A stretch of DNA of 64,000 nt from Pueraria montana var. lobata (lineage: Eukaryota; Streptophyta; Magnoliopsida; Fabales; Fabaceae): positions 23,088,501-23,152,500 of the forward strand of contig CM048650.1 of assembly GCA_026413185.1 (NCBI GenBank), given 5' to 3'. Position numbers and translations under genes: made by a program. Positions within the stretch are counted from its first letter, which is position 1, and the number at the start of each line of letters is the position of its first letter. Positions 22,535 to 35,945 of the stretch are shown here, one piece after another. Under the pieces are notes generated by a model. The model was not told the origin of the DNA. It ran no database searches and worked only from the letters and a program-made list of their open reading frames with translations.

Positions 22535-25500
22535 CACGATATAATAATAATAATCTGATATTACTTAAATAACTGGTATAATTTGCTTCATATATGTTTG
22601 ACAAACAAGTATATTAAACAAATATTTGACAATTTTTTATTAATTAATCTTATAAGTTTAAAATAAGTTACTTTAAATTATTTTTTGACAACTCTACACG
22701 TCATCTTCTAAATTGGAAAAAGCTAAAAGATAGAGTAAAGTTAGCAGATAATCTTTGCTATGAAAAATACAATTTAGCATATATTAAAAATTGGAAAAAG
22801 TAACTTATTTTTTCTATATCAAAGATTATATGCTAACTTCGCTCTATCTTTTAGCTTTTTCCAATTTAGAAGATGATGTGTAGAGTTGTCAAAATGGGCG
22901 GGGCCTATTATGCCAAAGAGTGTCTAGTCAATCTAATCCATATATTTTTTGAACTATGATTTTTAGGTCCAGCCCAGCCCTAAGTCAAGCCAACGAGCCA
23001 AATTAACCTGAATTAAAAATAATTAAAAATGTAAAATATTCTAAATCCAAAATAAAATGAAAAATTTGATTTTTTTTTTAATCATTAGTCAAGTGATTGA
23101 CTCTAAATCCCATGTTACTCATGTCAAGTATTAGGAATTTCAAAATAAAAGATTCTCTTTTTCATTTACACCTTAAGATCCTTTCAAAAAAAGATTGGTA
23201 ATGAGATGTGCAAACTATCATATTGAGAAATTCCTTTTAATTCTATAACCGAGTGTTATTAAACTTAAAAATACCGGTGTTGACATCAACAACTCAAAAC
23301 ATTTGGATTTTGCAAAGAGTAGGACCCGAACCCGTCTTTGGGTTTGCTAAAATAAACTTGAACAATGAACTAACATAAATATTTTGTAAATGTATTGTCA
23401 AATTTAATTTATATTTTAATATATCTTATGTATAAAATTAAACTATATAATAAATAACGGTTTATGTGGGTCAATTATTGACCCACTGGTTCGGCCAGTG
23501 ACCCATCAACCCAATACCTATATCGGGTCAATGATCGGTTCGGTTCTAATAACACTACTATAATTAACCAATAGTAGTTGGTGTTCCAAATCAGAACAAA
23601 TTGGGTTTGGCACTGGCAGTTAAACACTTAAACTCCTTAGTCAACAATGAACTAGATATTAAAAAACAAAGAAAAAAAATTATTTCCATATCGGGATGAG
23701 GTAGACCAACCGAGCAAGCAGCTGCATTTGTTGAGTGCGTCTGTTACATCACACATCACAGCGATGGCACTGTGGCAACAACCAAAGGAGAGGAAATCAT
23801 GCGTGACTGTAAGACATAAGTGCGTTAGGTCTTAGGTTTTTATTTTTTATCTCGTTTATCTATCGAGCCAACCCTACCTTAGCCTATTTTGCCCGTAGGG
23901 CAAAACGATCGGGCCAAAAAGGTCATTCCATTTAGGCCACTCTTTTTAAAGCCCAACCCAACCTATTTGACAGGCTACTCGGGTTGGCCTATCAGGCCTA
24001 GACAAAATTGATAGATTGATGTGGATATAAGTTCAAGATAAAGATTATTAATCATAAAGGATGAAAATTGTAATTTTACTCATTACTTTATATATAGTGA
24101 ATATATCTTCTCATAATATAAATTATACCATAATAAAATCATTATAAGACATCATAGTTAAGTGGAAAAAAATAAAAGTTGGTCAATTATTGATTCAAAG
24201 AGAAAAGTATAAAAAATAATATTTGTTCAATAGTAGTCAAATAAACAATAATTGCATTAATCAAATTTGTGTAATACCTTTTTTCACGTTGACCAAAAAA
24301 TAAATAGGATGCAGAATATTAATATCTAACTGTATTTGAAAAGTACTTTATAAGACTGGACATCTGAAATGAATACAGTGAAAAAGAAAAATAGTTCCCT
24401 CCATTGTTCCTCTTTCTCTCCTGAAAATGCCAAGATGAAGGTATGTCTCTTCCATGTAAACTACTTTTATGATCACAATAGTTGAAACCTTTTTTACTTC
24501 TTTGCTTAATACTTAGATTTTCTTTCTGGAAATGCACAGGTTAAGATTTGTGATGATGTCTCTTAACTTAAATACTTTTCTCTTAGAATTTGTTAAGAAA
24601 GTTTATTTGGTGTCCCAAAAGTTTGTTTTTGTCAAATTTGTTTATTATCTTTATTTTTAAAATGTCTTTTGATTAGATATAGATATGTATTTGATGTCTC
24701 CATGATAAGTATTTTAAAATACACGTGCTTTGTTGATGGTGATAAAAGTTTTAATGCTTTTCCTCCCTCCTTTTACAAAGTATTTGTGCAATTGAGAAAA
24801 TTGCTAAAGCCTTCTTCACCTCTTTACTTATTGTAGAGATTTATATTTGAGTTTGAGGAAAGTATGACTAGGTGTGGCGATAGGATTAGGGTTTGAGTAG
24901 ATTTGGATCTCATCGTTTCGTCGCCGTAAAAAGCGAGACAGGTTTAGGTCGATATTCAAAGAGACAAGGATAAAAAACTTAAATCAAATCCCATTTTCTT
25001 CGAGTTCTTTTTTCTTTTCGAGTTTAGGAAAACTCACAAGGAATCTGCTTGATAATTTTTTTTAAAAAATTAATCTACTTGTATATTTTCAAATAAATCA
25101 TATATCAAATTATTATCTATCTATCAATTCAAACAATATATAAAAATTAATAAAAAACAAAGATTTTAAAAAATAGAAAATTAAGAATTAAATTATATTT
25201 TTATTTAATTGTATAATTTAAAACTTATTATTTAATTATTATTATTATTATTTAAATTATTTCACTATTAAAATAATAATTTATATTTTTTAATAATTAT
25301 TAAAAGTGAAAGTATAAAATAAAATTCTAATTGTAATTACTTGGTTCTTAAAAGAGAATATTTATAACTTGAACTTGCCCTGCCGTGAACTAATCAGAGT
25401 GAGTTTTTCCCGTCAAAGTCAGGGTAAGGTCCGATGGGTATTCATCGTTCAGATTTAATTGTGGTGCATAATTAAGTATAATTTTTATAGAAAAAAGTAT

Positions 25501-25991
25501 ATAACTCCAAACTTTTGAGGGTTTTTTTAATGTCTTTAGAAAGTTTTATTGGGGGCCACAAAAAGGTTGGTTTCTTTCTTCAAAATTTCAATTTATTAAC
25601 TCTTGACCCCACAATATAAAGTTCATATTTTTACCCATCTCCCAAGAAGATTGATTGGTTTGACTTTCACCTTTTTTTTTATTCTTTTTTTTTTATTTTG
25701 TTATGGTTTAGATCTTTGGACTTAATTTATATAATGAGAAAACAAGTTCATTTATATTCTCTTTGAATGTCTAAATTTTCCTGGATTATCCTCAAATTTC
25801 TTGTATTAATTATGTATAAATATTGTGTAGAAGAAAGAAAAGGATATTGAATATAGGAAACATGCTTTTTCAAACCTCTTATCATTCAATGTCACATTGA
25901 TTTGGTCTTGGTATTATTTGAATAATTTTAGTGTAAAAAATTATCATTCTAGAAAATTTGATATTTTGAAAATTTTGAAAACCAAAATGGT
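22535..25991. other. AT-rich spacer, unit 2
   Basis: Equivalent to 260-3714 of unit 1. It contains the foldback MITE copy; no gene seen. Confidence 0.6.
22683..22894. mobile_element. Foldback MITE, unit 2
   Basis: Copy of the unit 1 element at 408-619 with the same inverted-repeat arms; one arm base differs (tttgctatg instead of tttgatatg). Carried along by the tandem duplication rather than inserted independently, because flanks match as well. Confidence 0.75.
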
Positions 25992-26007
25992 TTACACCTA
26001 TTTATTG

Positions 26008-26191
26008 TTTTTTTTTGTCCTGTGACGGGAAACCCTAGTCCATTGGGTCAAGGACTAATCTCACTTGCTCTTACTGCTGGCCCGAAGGGTTTTCGCACAT
26101 GGCGGTGATCAAATACGGGATTTCTCGCTAAATAGATCGTCCTCACAATGTATGAACGCATGGTGTCTAACCACTACGCCAACCCGTCGGG
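26008..26191 (-). mobile_element. tRNA-derived SINE, unit 2
   Basis: Same SINE and same 16-bp target duplication (25992-26007 and 26192-26207) as unit 1, with a shorter T tract and a few substitutions (for example ctagtccattggg). Inherited through the duplication. Confidence 0.85.
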
Positions 26192-26957
26192 TTACACCTA
26201 TTTATTGTTTAAGTTACTTTCTCAAACATCGTATAATGTACAACTTGATCGAATTGTTAAGTATTCTTATTTATCATTTTCTTTACATGTTTTTAGGCAT
26301 TTTCAACGGCATCCTGAAGTCAATAGGCCAATTGGAGGAACTCATTCATACGAGGTATTCCCTTACTAGACATGAGAAAAACTTGGACAGATGAAGGTGT
26401 TTTGTGTGTTTGTATCTGTGTGTGTCTGTGTTAATTTTTGTTTAAAAGTTGTTGTATGTTCCAATAATTTTAAGACAAATTCACATAGAGTAATTTTATC
26501 AAAGATTAAAATTAGAGCTTACCATATGCATGCATTAAGTGTTGATTTAGCTAGGATATATAAAGGTATTCAACATTTTACGCAAATTCTGATTAACATG
26601 AACATGTTAAACTTAAACCCGAAAATATAATATTATTGATATTTCATCTCAAGAAAAAGGGATTAAAAATAGACTGTCAATTGTGAAATCCAATAAGAAA
26701 AAGAAAGATCATGCACATTTGGCAATAATTAATATAGATGTAGCTTTTCAAGAAATTTTAGCTACCCTAAATATTTAGGGCCTGTTTGATTTTTTTCACT
26801 TTTAGATTTTAAAATCTTTTTTTAAGATAATTCTATGCTACTCGATGATCAATTTATCATCCAAAATGTATGAAGTTTTAAAAATTATTTCCAAAATAAG
26901 TGTTTTGAAAACAAAAAAACATAAACAAGTAGAAAATGTTTTCTCATCTTCTTAAGT

Positions 26958-27543
26958 TAAAATACACTTTTAATCCTTTATGTTCTCGATTATATTTAGT
27001 TTTGTCCCTTATCTTTAAAAAATTTCAATTTAATCTTTTATGTTTTGAAGGTGAGTCAAAATGATCATTTTTATTTTGGGACACAGTTTTGAACCTTTTT
27101 TTTTATTCGAGATGTGAAACTTGTCCTATTAGATTCTCATATATTAAAATATAAAATCCAATAATCTTCAAACCAAAAATTGCCACAAATATGGTGAAAA
27201 TTACATGAAAATTGAATACAACGAGGAACCAAAAAATAAAAAAAAATCTTATATCACATTCTTGTTCGGTTGCTTATGAGATTCATTTTTCATGCAATTT
27301 TTAGCATGTTTATGGTTCTTTTGCCACATTTTTCGTGTAAATAAATTTAATGGGACAAGTTTCACATCTTAAATCAGTAAAAAAAAAAATCAAATTGTGT
27401 CCTAAAATCGAAAATGATCATTGTTCCAAAATGATCATTTTGACTCACTTTAAAAATATAAACGACAAAATTGAATTTTTTAGAAAATAAAGAATCAAAT
27501 TAAATATAATCAAATACATAAAGGCTAAACATGTATTTTAGCC
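26958..27543. mobile_element. MULE-like MITE, unit 2
   Basis: Copy of the element at 4680-5269, same arms and flanks, a few substitutions and short A-tract length changes. Coordinates mark the inverted-repeat ends. Confidence 0.6.
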
Positions 27544-29094
27544 CATCTTCTTCTTGTGTTTAGTAATCCTAGCTTAAAGGTATGGTTCATTTGAAATGGT
27601 ACTATATCTGTGACATGTGTGAGTGTATCTTCTATTTTTGATTTTTTTTATAAAAAAAAAATAAAAATAGTTTTTGAAAATAATAATCAAACATATCTTA
27701 ATATCCTAATTACCTTAAACTTTTGGTTTGGCTATTATGTGTATGTTTTCTGGGGCCCTTCGACGTCAACTACATCCTCCCGTTATCACTCATACGAAAG
27801 TACTGAGCATAAGAATCCGAATGAAAGGTAACAATCTCACATAACAACATTATTTTTTATGTGTTTGTTGATTATTGTGTTTTGAGACTCTAACCAATCA
27901 ATAGTCTATTATTGCATACATACACATGTATAAATATGGCAGTGCACAAATAATGTCTAAAATTGATTTTCTAATTACAATCTTAGCTATTGATTTTCTA
28001 ATTAATGGTTATTATTGTACTTTATTCTTTAAAGAACACTCCTTCCACTTTAGAGGAGTCAAATTTTAATATTTTTAATATTATGAAGCTATGAACACTA
28101 TGTTATTATTATTATTTTTGCTTAGTATATTAATTAAAAATTAAAATTATATTATTTAATTATTAACATGCTTTTTGATTTCCTAATGTGAAATTTCTTC
28201 ATTTATACTTGTGATTCCAACACTATGTTATATGTTTTTTTTTTTTTAAATTATAATTTTATGATACATCGAGAAACAATGGGTAAGAGATCATAATGCA
28301 ATTGTATTTAAATAATTGTGCCAAATTAAATCCAGGTCTGGGGATGTGGAAATAAGAATTCGAAGTAGTTTAGGGAATGGTTACATTCTTCGATCACCAA
28401 GGTGGACAGTTCAATTCCAATTGGACTATTCTCCTACAACTCAACAACCCCCAATTCAACTGCCCCATGTTCATCCAGCGTATCCTACAACAGTACGTAT
28501 AAAAATACCATTATATCCTTGCTTCTTATGTTTTTTCTATACCTTACCTCTAATTAAAAAGATGGAAATTGTTGAAAAATAACATTCTCTCTCTCTCTCT
28601 CTTGTTTGCTTATTAAGGTGTTACCTTTTTATTGGAGACATAAGGACTTATACACCAAATAAGGAAACTGTAATTTGAGTCTAGCATTTATATCCTATGT
28701 ATTTTGAAACATAACTACAATGTGCATGCTATGTCTTATTTCCTTCTATTAACAAGTTGTCATTCATAGTTTTTATTTCATTGTTATTTGTAATCTAGAA
28801 TACCGTTGGGGTTGGAAATGAAGCTCCACCACCCATTCCCGCGATTCATCGGACAATCAACATTTCCAATTTTCTTGAAGTTCAACCACCCATTGGCTTG
28901 CAATGGTAATAAGCATTACTATTCATTTTATTTTATTTTAAAAATTCTTTTTCTACGTTAATAACTATAACTCACATGTATACATAGGAATTCTACATCT
29001 ACATCTTTTGAGTCAACCCATGAGATACGACTTGAACAAGTGTTGGGTTCTACAATTGGATTTACCAATTATCCTGATACTATGGGAGTGTCTC

Positions 29095-29099
29095 CTATG
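29095..29099. repeat. Target-site duplication of the LARD-like element (ctatg)
   Basis: Five bases repeated at 39543-39547. The uninterrupted site tctcctatgcaaactc is preserved in units 1 (near 6947) and 3 (near 60868), which proves the insertion. Confidence 0.97.
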
Positions 29100-31461
29100 T
29101 GTAACATCCCGAAAATTAAAACCCAATAAGTATGAAAGTGAGAGATTTAATTAGAAATTTTCTTGTTGGAGAGAATTGTAACACTGTGATTTTTCGTAAC
29201 GTATATTAAGTGTTTGATAAATACCGTAAAAGGAAATTAAATTAATTCATAGTGTTATTGTGAGATTTTTGGGACTTTTACGTAAGTTCCGTAAGTTGTA
29301 GAAAAAAAAAAATAATGGAAGGGGGTGTTCTTAGAGGAAAGGTATCTGCAAATAGAAAAGTTTCAAAATTTGCCCAAATAAAACCGTGATCAACCTTCTT
29401 TCTTTCTGATTCTCTTCATTTTTGCTTTCTCTTCCCCGAAACCCTCTGCTCTCTCTCCTTCTCTCTGCATCTTCTCTCTAATATTTGAGCCTCCAAATCA
29501 AAGTTTCTACCGATTAAAATTGGATATATCATAGAGGGAGACTAGAGCTTCAAAACCAACCGATTGGATTTCGATTTCATCGAGGTATGTAGGGGTTTCT
29601 TTTTTTTTCCTAAGCTATTTCCTTATTTTCTTGTTAAATATGGATTGTGGCTGTTGTTGATGGTCTGTAAATAATTTTGAAAACCCGAAATAAGCTACTT
29701 GAGATTTGGGTCCTGTGACTGTCTGGATTTTTCGTCTCGGTTTTCGTGCAGGTTTTTGAGGATGTAAATACATTTTCTTATGTTTTGATGCCTCTGGATA
29801 TCATGGTATTTTTTTCAGAATTGTTTGAGCACTGTAACTATTTTTACCGGAATTATTTTTAAAAAACTGTTGATTCTGAGAATGAGACTGTTTTGATTTT
29901 TACAAGAATTTTGGGACATGATTTTGGAAAACTGGAACCATGAGTTCATTTTATGCATCATGAGGGTCATCTCTGAATTTTTGTAAGGTCAGAAAAGCCT
30001 GGGAAGTATTTTTAGTGATTTAATGTTGGAAAAACCAAAAAGCTGGACAGTAGAGACATTAAATGTAGAAAATTACTTTTTGTGAGAATTTGGTCTTGAG
30101 AAAATTTAGTAATACTTTTTTGACCATGTGGAATATCCATGGATTTTCTCAGAATTTTGTAAGTACCTTTTGTAATTAATTACATTTTCTTATTGAAAAC
30201 TGTGTTCTGGAGAAATAATGATTTGGAAATTCAAAAAAAGTATTTTTGGTGGATTTTTGGTACTGAGGAAATTATATGTGATGGTTCACATGTTGGAGAT
30301 ATTCTCTGTAAAATTTCACATAAAACGAATTTGATATGCTATTTTCTAAAAATATGGAATTGTGTTTGACAGAGTATGTCCAGCCACTGTTTTTAATTCA
30401 AAAATAATATTTATGGGTTGAATTTTCGTGAGATAAATTTATATGATGAAATATGAATGATTTATAGTTTCTCTGTAAAATCTCATGAAATTTCAAATTG
30501 ATATGATGCATCAAATAATTTTTGGTGTGTGTGTACAGCTCTATGTGTCCACATGAAATTTAATTATATTAATTGTGTATTTGGTTTTAATGCCTTTAAT
30601 TGTACTTGTTAAGGAATAATTTCACCTAAAAAGGAAAGTTTCCATAGAAATATGAATACAATGATTTGTGATGATTGAGTTTGAGTTATTGGATTATTGG
30701 TTATTAATGATTGTTCTGTTATTAATTGTGAATTGGAGACCGGGAGGAATGTGATCATCGGGCAAAGAGTGCTGGAATTTGTTGTGCATGTGAATTGCTT
30801 GTATCAGTGATATCTTATATTCAGAGAGAAATATTTGGGAGAAAAATCCTAAAATTTAAAGAAGACAAAGGAGAAAAGGAGAAAAAAGATTCAAGGTAAG
30901 GGAAGCTTCCTTGTGATTTATATTTTTAGTTTAAGTGTGGTTGAGAGTTAGGGGGCTCAATCACATATAGCATGCCTGCCCCTTTTGCTGTTTATGTTGA
31001 GTTGATTGGTGGTTGAATTTAAAATTGATGAAAAATGGGTATTTGATTCTCCTGGCAGTGGCTGTGTGAGTGTGTATGGACTGATTGTTTTTGTTTTTGA
31101 TTCTCTAAATTACTTGGAAAGGCTCCTAAAACAAAGGAGACCATGCCCAAATTTTCTTGAAATTGATTTTGGGTTTTAATATAATTGATATTAGAAGCTT
31201 GAAATAATTGTTTGGAACCATGTTTGATTGATTGGATGATATGTTGTGATGGATTGAAATTTATTGGTTGGTTTGTTGTTGGATTGAAATTGCTTGATTT
31301 GGCTTGATTGTGTTGTGAATGATGTTGAAAATTGTTGAATGTTTATATTTTTGTAGGTGATTGTTTAAAATTACTTATTTAATTGTGATTATTAACATAT
31401 TGCATATGCATGAGTCTTTTTGGGGGATTTATAAAGATTCAAGTGAAAAATAATTGATGTT

Positions 31462-31701
31462 GGCTAACCGGGACTGCGGTAGCCATGAAATGAAAAAAAA
31501 GAAAAGAAAAGAAAAGAAAGAAAAGAAAAGAAAAGAAAGAAAAGAAAGAATAAATGTTGACTAACCGGGACTGCGGTAGTCATGAGAAACAAGTTGATAT
31601 ATGAGAAATGATTTTGTTGACTAACCGGGACTGCGGTAGTCATGAGAAACAAGTTGATATATGAGAAATGATTTTGTTGACTAACCGAGACTGCGGTAGT
31701 C
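31462..31701 (+). repeat. Hairpin repeats in the 5' LTR (four copies, 60-bp tandem core)
   Basis: Four copies of a 23-nt hairpin at 31462-31484, 31559-31581, 31619-31641 and 31679-31701. The arms gactaaccg and cggtagtc form an 8-bp stem with one bulged base and a 6-nt loop. The last three copies are spaced exactly 60 bp. Copies in the 3' LTR start at 38308, 38405, 38465 and 38525. Confidence 0.9.
31493..31550 (+). repeat. Polypurine GAAAA/GAAA microsatellite in the LTR
   Basis: A run of G-separated A tracts between the first and second hairpin copies. The 3' LTR equivalent at 38339-38396 has one A to G change. Confidence 0.9.
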
Positions 31702-32700
31702 ATGTGAAATGAATATGATTTGATAATTGAATCTTTGGGGTGAGCAGAATAAGTTAGACAGGGCTTTATAGTCTGTGATTATATAGTCTGTGGGGTGAAG
31801 GATATTGGCAATTCCATATGTGGCTGTAATCTGGACAGAGATGCGGTCGTGGTGGCCTTCCGGGTATCCTGATCTCCTAATTCTGTTTAGTTTATTCGCG
31901 TTTAGTAGGGGCTGATAGCTGAATTGCAGTATGTAATGGTAGGCCAGTTACTTACTAAACACTCAAAGGGGAAGTCTCCATGGAGCAGGGTCAAAATGAT
32001 TTTGAGTCAAAACTGCATTTGCATAAATCATACTGCAATTGTTTTAATTGTGTGACTTATGATGTTATGACTCATTGTGATTAGTGGTGATGGTGTATGT
32101 GGTTGATCTTGTTGATGATTCATGTTATAAATATGTTTATGAACTAAGTTTTGTATAACATTTTCAGTTATTATATATAGTATTTTGAAGTATACAAAAT
32201 CTAGTTTTTCGTCCTTTTCCTTAACAATTGGAAATTCACTTACTTTCTTATATGTATAGTTTTGTTTGGTAAGCTTACCCTTGCAATGTTTGCACATGTG
32301 GTTCGTGCCTGTGATGATCTCGGACATCGTGTTCGGGGGAGCAGATGGTTTTTAGGTGGATCTTTCTCTTGGAGAGTTTGTGGATAGAGCATACGAGGGA
32401 TTGAAGACATTATCATTTCTTTCCATTTCTTTGTTTGGTCTTATGTATAAAATGAACCAGTTAGGGGTATTATGTATTTATCATGTGAAAAGATGTATGT
32501 ACACATAGTTTTATTTAGTTAAGTTTTGTAGAAGAGATATTTATAAATTAAGCTTTAAATTTTATCTGTCAGTTTTGGGAATCGCGAAAAAAAAAATTAT
32601 CCAATATTTTATCAATAAACTAATTAGAGAGTTTTTAAAATTTAATGAAATAAAATCTTTAGTATAACAAATCTGTAACGAAGACGGGTCGTTACAATAA

Positions 32701-32712
32701 TGGTATCAGAGC
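32701..32712 (+). promoter_or_regulatory. Primer-binding site (initiator tRNA-Met type)
   Basis: TGGTATCAGAGC begins four bases after the end of the 5' LTR. It matches the usual plant primer site complementary to the 3' end of initiator methionine tRNA. Confidence 0.9.
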
Positions 32713-35700
32713 AGTTCGTCCTACCAAGATTGGGGTGTGGACTTAACCATTGCTTGTGTTGTGTGTGATCTGGTATGTACTGTTGCTTGACAGTAGTATG
32801 GATGAATTGTGTGTTTTTGCATCATCTATGGAAGACAGTGATGTCAGATAGAAATTGCTTCTATTGATTGCTTTGTATCTACCATCGAAAGATGGAGGTG
32901 TGAAATGGGAATTGTATGTTGTGTGAGTTTGCATTGATTATTCAGTGGTAGTGGTGTAAGATGTAAAACTGTTTGTGACAAGGTGTTCTTGCATTGACTA
33001 CTAGGGTAGAAATGTGAGATTATTCAAACTATGTATGAAATTAGTTTGATACAATGTCGTTTAAAAGAAATGCCGACATCTTAACGATGTATTAGTATTC
33101 CCTTGGAATTGTCAATAGAAGTGTGAGATTAGTTAGATGTTGCGAAGCTAAGAGATAAAGTCGTTTCGTTAGACTATACCTTATCTTGAGAAATTCTTAG
33201 GATCTTACCATCTATAGTGGGATAATGGATTGAGTGTGATAGAGAAGTCTATGCATTATGCATGAGTTGTCCCTCTGGTTATCAAGTTGTTTTGACTCCG
33301 CATGAGTAAATGCTTTATGCATTCTATTCTCTTGCAAGTTGTACAATGATATTGGATATTTTATTTTATCTTTCTTGTACGAATAAGTCGATTGGACATG
33401 TTTCAAGTAGTCTACTTTTGAGTAGCCTACTATTCATGTAAATGAAATATCTCAATTCTTATAAGGGTCATTCATTCCGTATGAATGATGCATTGCACAT
33501 GATGTTTCTTTTAATCATGTGGTAACCTGAGCTTCTTTCAGTGTCTATGTCTCCAGTGGAAATAAATTTATTGATCGTGTTCTGAGAAATTATATCAATG
33601 GTGATTGAGTTGTCTTTAATCCCAATGAGAGTCATTTACTTCATGGGGATGTATTGTTCTCAAGTCTTATGAGTCTTTTGATCCACATGGAGGAGTTGCT
33701 TCTTCTATCTTTCTTGCATTCGAGCAAGATGGAAACTTTCAAGGAAGAAATGATTCGTGATAGAGTTGTGAGATGCGCACTCAGGACTCTGTCAAGATGA
33801 CTTTCCCTCCTATTACTAAATTTCTTGAAATATTGTCTAAGTTGTGTTGTTGTCCTTGTTCTTCATGTTCTGAGAGTATGAGTTCGTATCCTTGAGGTGG
33901 TTGGGAAAGAAGGTCCAAAACTCCGAGTTTGTAGAATCAGAGTACGTAGCGGAAGCGTAGTGTGTAAGCACGATGGTCCTTGATGATTAGGTCATGATTT
34001 AGTGGGTGAAATAAGATACAAATGCTAGAATAATAGCAGAGTGTTTAAGATGGGGAGGTAAGTGATTGCAAAGTTTGAAAGTGTGATTTGGATGTTAAAA
34101 GTCGAATTCAATAAGTGATTAAATTGGTGATAGTAGATTGGAATGGTTTGAGACAATTTAGAAATCATCCAAATGGTGATTTGGTTGGAATTATGATAAT
34201 AGGATGTAGCTGTAAGTTAGAGACTTAAATCATATTTAGAATACCTTCTATGAAGAGAAAAATGTGAAAAAATTATAGGAAAAGTCTTTGGTAGTGTTTA
34301 GACATAGAAAGTTGAGGTCTAGACATGTATGAAGGGTGTTGGAAGAGTCGTTGAGCTAAGAATTATAGTCATTATTCAAAAACAAAGTAGCAAGTAACCC
34401 ATCTAGATGAACTTAGTAAGTATAGTTTAAATACTTAGCCAAAATCACTAGATTTACCTTAACAAGTGCTTAGGTAAGCCTATAATTGGAGTAGAACATC
34501 AATATCCTTAATCCATAGCTAAGCATTGTGTTTTAGTATCATACCATGCTCAAAATAGTGAGTTTAAACTATCAAAACCAAAACAAAATGATAGAGTCAA
34601 AATTGCACATTTTAGGTACCTTAGAAATGACCCGAAATGGTAAAAAGCCCAATTTTGGCACTGCATAACTCCTTGTATAGGATGATTTTCGGAACGAAAC
34701 CTTTTTCCACAATTTTGTATTACCAAATTCTAGTTCTCCACAAAATTTCATAGCCATTGGACTTATGTAGCTCATTTTGGATCCCTAGGTTCATTTTGAC
34801 CCAAAACTAGTTCCTTAAGTGACCCGAAATGCCTAGATTTTGATCCGAGATGAATTTTGAGGTGAGACCAATTCCTACAATCCTATTTTTAGGTATATAA
34901 AATCTGTTTTTGGGATTTACAAAGTTTCCCCCTATGAATTTTAAATTCACCTTTGAAAACCACCTCTTTTCTAAGCCGTTTTTAACCTGAAACTTGAAAC
35001 GTACGCCATTTTCAAACCGTTTGAGATTTTAGAGTGAAACCAAAGCCCACAACCTTGTTTGAGTACCCTCTAAATCTGTTTTGAGGTCCCACATGAGTTT
35101 AAGCATTATACAATGAATTTGGTAGAAAAACCCGTTTTCTAGAAACATGCATTTTGCAAACTTATAGTGTGCGCCATTTCCAAACTGCTTTGAGTTTTTG
35201 AGTCAAACCAAAACCATTAGGTCACATTTAATGCATATTAAATCTTTTTTCAAGTCCCAAAGGATTTCAAGTTCTGTAGCTCAATTGGCGTAGAAAACCG
35301 TTTTCTACAATTCCTTAAAACTGCAAACTTAAAATGCGCGTAGTTTTCAAACCGTAACTCCGACTTGGATGAAACCAAAATTCACAATCTTGTTTTTAAG
35401 TGAAATAAATCTGTTTTTGGGTTCTAAAGTGAAAACAATTCTGTATCATAGGGTTGCTTCCCAAAATCACCTCTTAGAAAGCTCAATTCAAAGGAAATCC
35501 TTAGGTGAAAGACTTGTTCTTGACCTAGAGGCCTACCTAGTAGTTTACCTACAACTTATATAGGATACATTAACTCTAAATCTTCAATGTTGAGTAGATT
35601 TAAGTATTGCCTTGAAGATAGCTATACTGTCTACCTAGTAACTTAGATAAATTTCTATCGAATCCACTCTATATTAGTGAGCCTATAGCCTTGAGAGTGA

Positions 35701-35929
35701 ATCTGCTTAGATGAAAACCATATATACCCTTTGTGAACGACCTTATCTATGCTTTGTGTTGGAGAAAGAGATAGTAAGTTAGAAACGAGCCCTTAAGAGG
35801 AACACTTCCTTATGGCAGAAGTCTAAGATTAGCTATAGAAAAATAGATTGGCCTGAGAGTAGGCAAAGATGATTATAGCCCTAGCTTAGCTTAACCCTAC
35901 ATTCAATGAATTTCAGGGACGAAATTCCT
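32713..35929. other. Non-coding internal domain of the LARD-like element
   Basis: No gag, protease, RT, RNase H or integrase motif seen in any frame. The first 1.8 kb has no clear structure; the last 1.1 kb carries degenerate tandem repeats. Confidence 0.7.
34800..35480 (+). repeat. Degenerate ~170-bp tandem repeats in the internal domain
   Basis: Four diverged copies recognised by recurring blocks (aaaccgt..., gaaaccaaa..cacaa, aatctgttttt.gg). The aatctg (or aatctt) core starts at 34901, 35073, 35241 and 35408, a spacing of 172, 168 and 167 bp. Confidence 0.65.
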
Positions 35930-35941
35930 AAAAGGAGGGGA
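35930..35941 (+). promoter_or_regulatory. Polypurine tract of the LARD-like element
   Basis: aaaaggagggga, four bases before the 3' LTR, preceded by the conserved-looking block ttcagggacgaaattcc. It is the expected plus-strand priming site. Confidence 0.85.
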
Positions 35942-35945
35942 GTAT

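Larger units (their letters stand above)
29100..32696 (+). repeat. 5' LTR of the LARD-like element
   Basis: 3,597 bp, TGTAACATCC to TCGTTACA, bounded by short inverted ends (tgtaac/gttaca). Differences seen from the 3' LTR: positions 29983, 30413, 30635, 31510 and 32680. It contains a polypurine microsatellite, a hairpin-bearing 60-bp tandem repeat and a TC-rich stretch near 29396-29480. Confidence 0.95.

Noticed and set aside
31462..31701. CRISPR-like spaced repeats
   Set aside because: A 23-nt hairpin with identical spacers in a plant LTR; the spacers repeat and the context is a retrotransposon.
31464..31703. 79-codon minus-strand frame with repeated residues in the LARD LTR
   Set aside because: Produced by the 60-bp hairpin repeats and the polypurine tract; repetition explains its openness.
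32028..32327. 99-codon minus-strand frame in the LARD LTR
   Set aside because: Inside an LTR, antisense, no motif, identical in both LTRs because of recent insertion.
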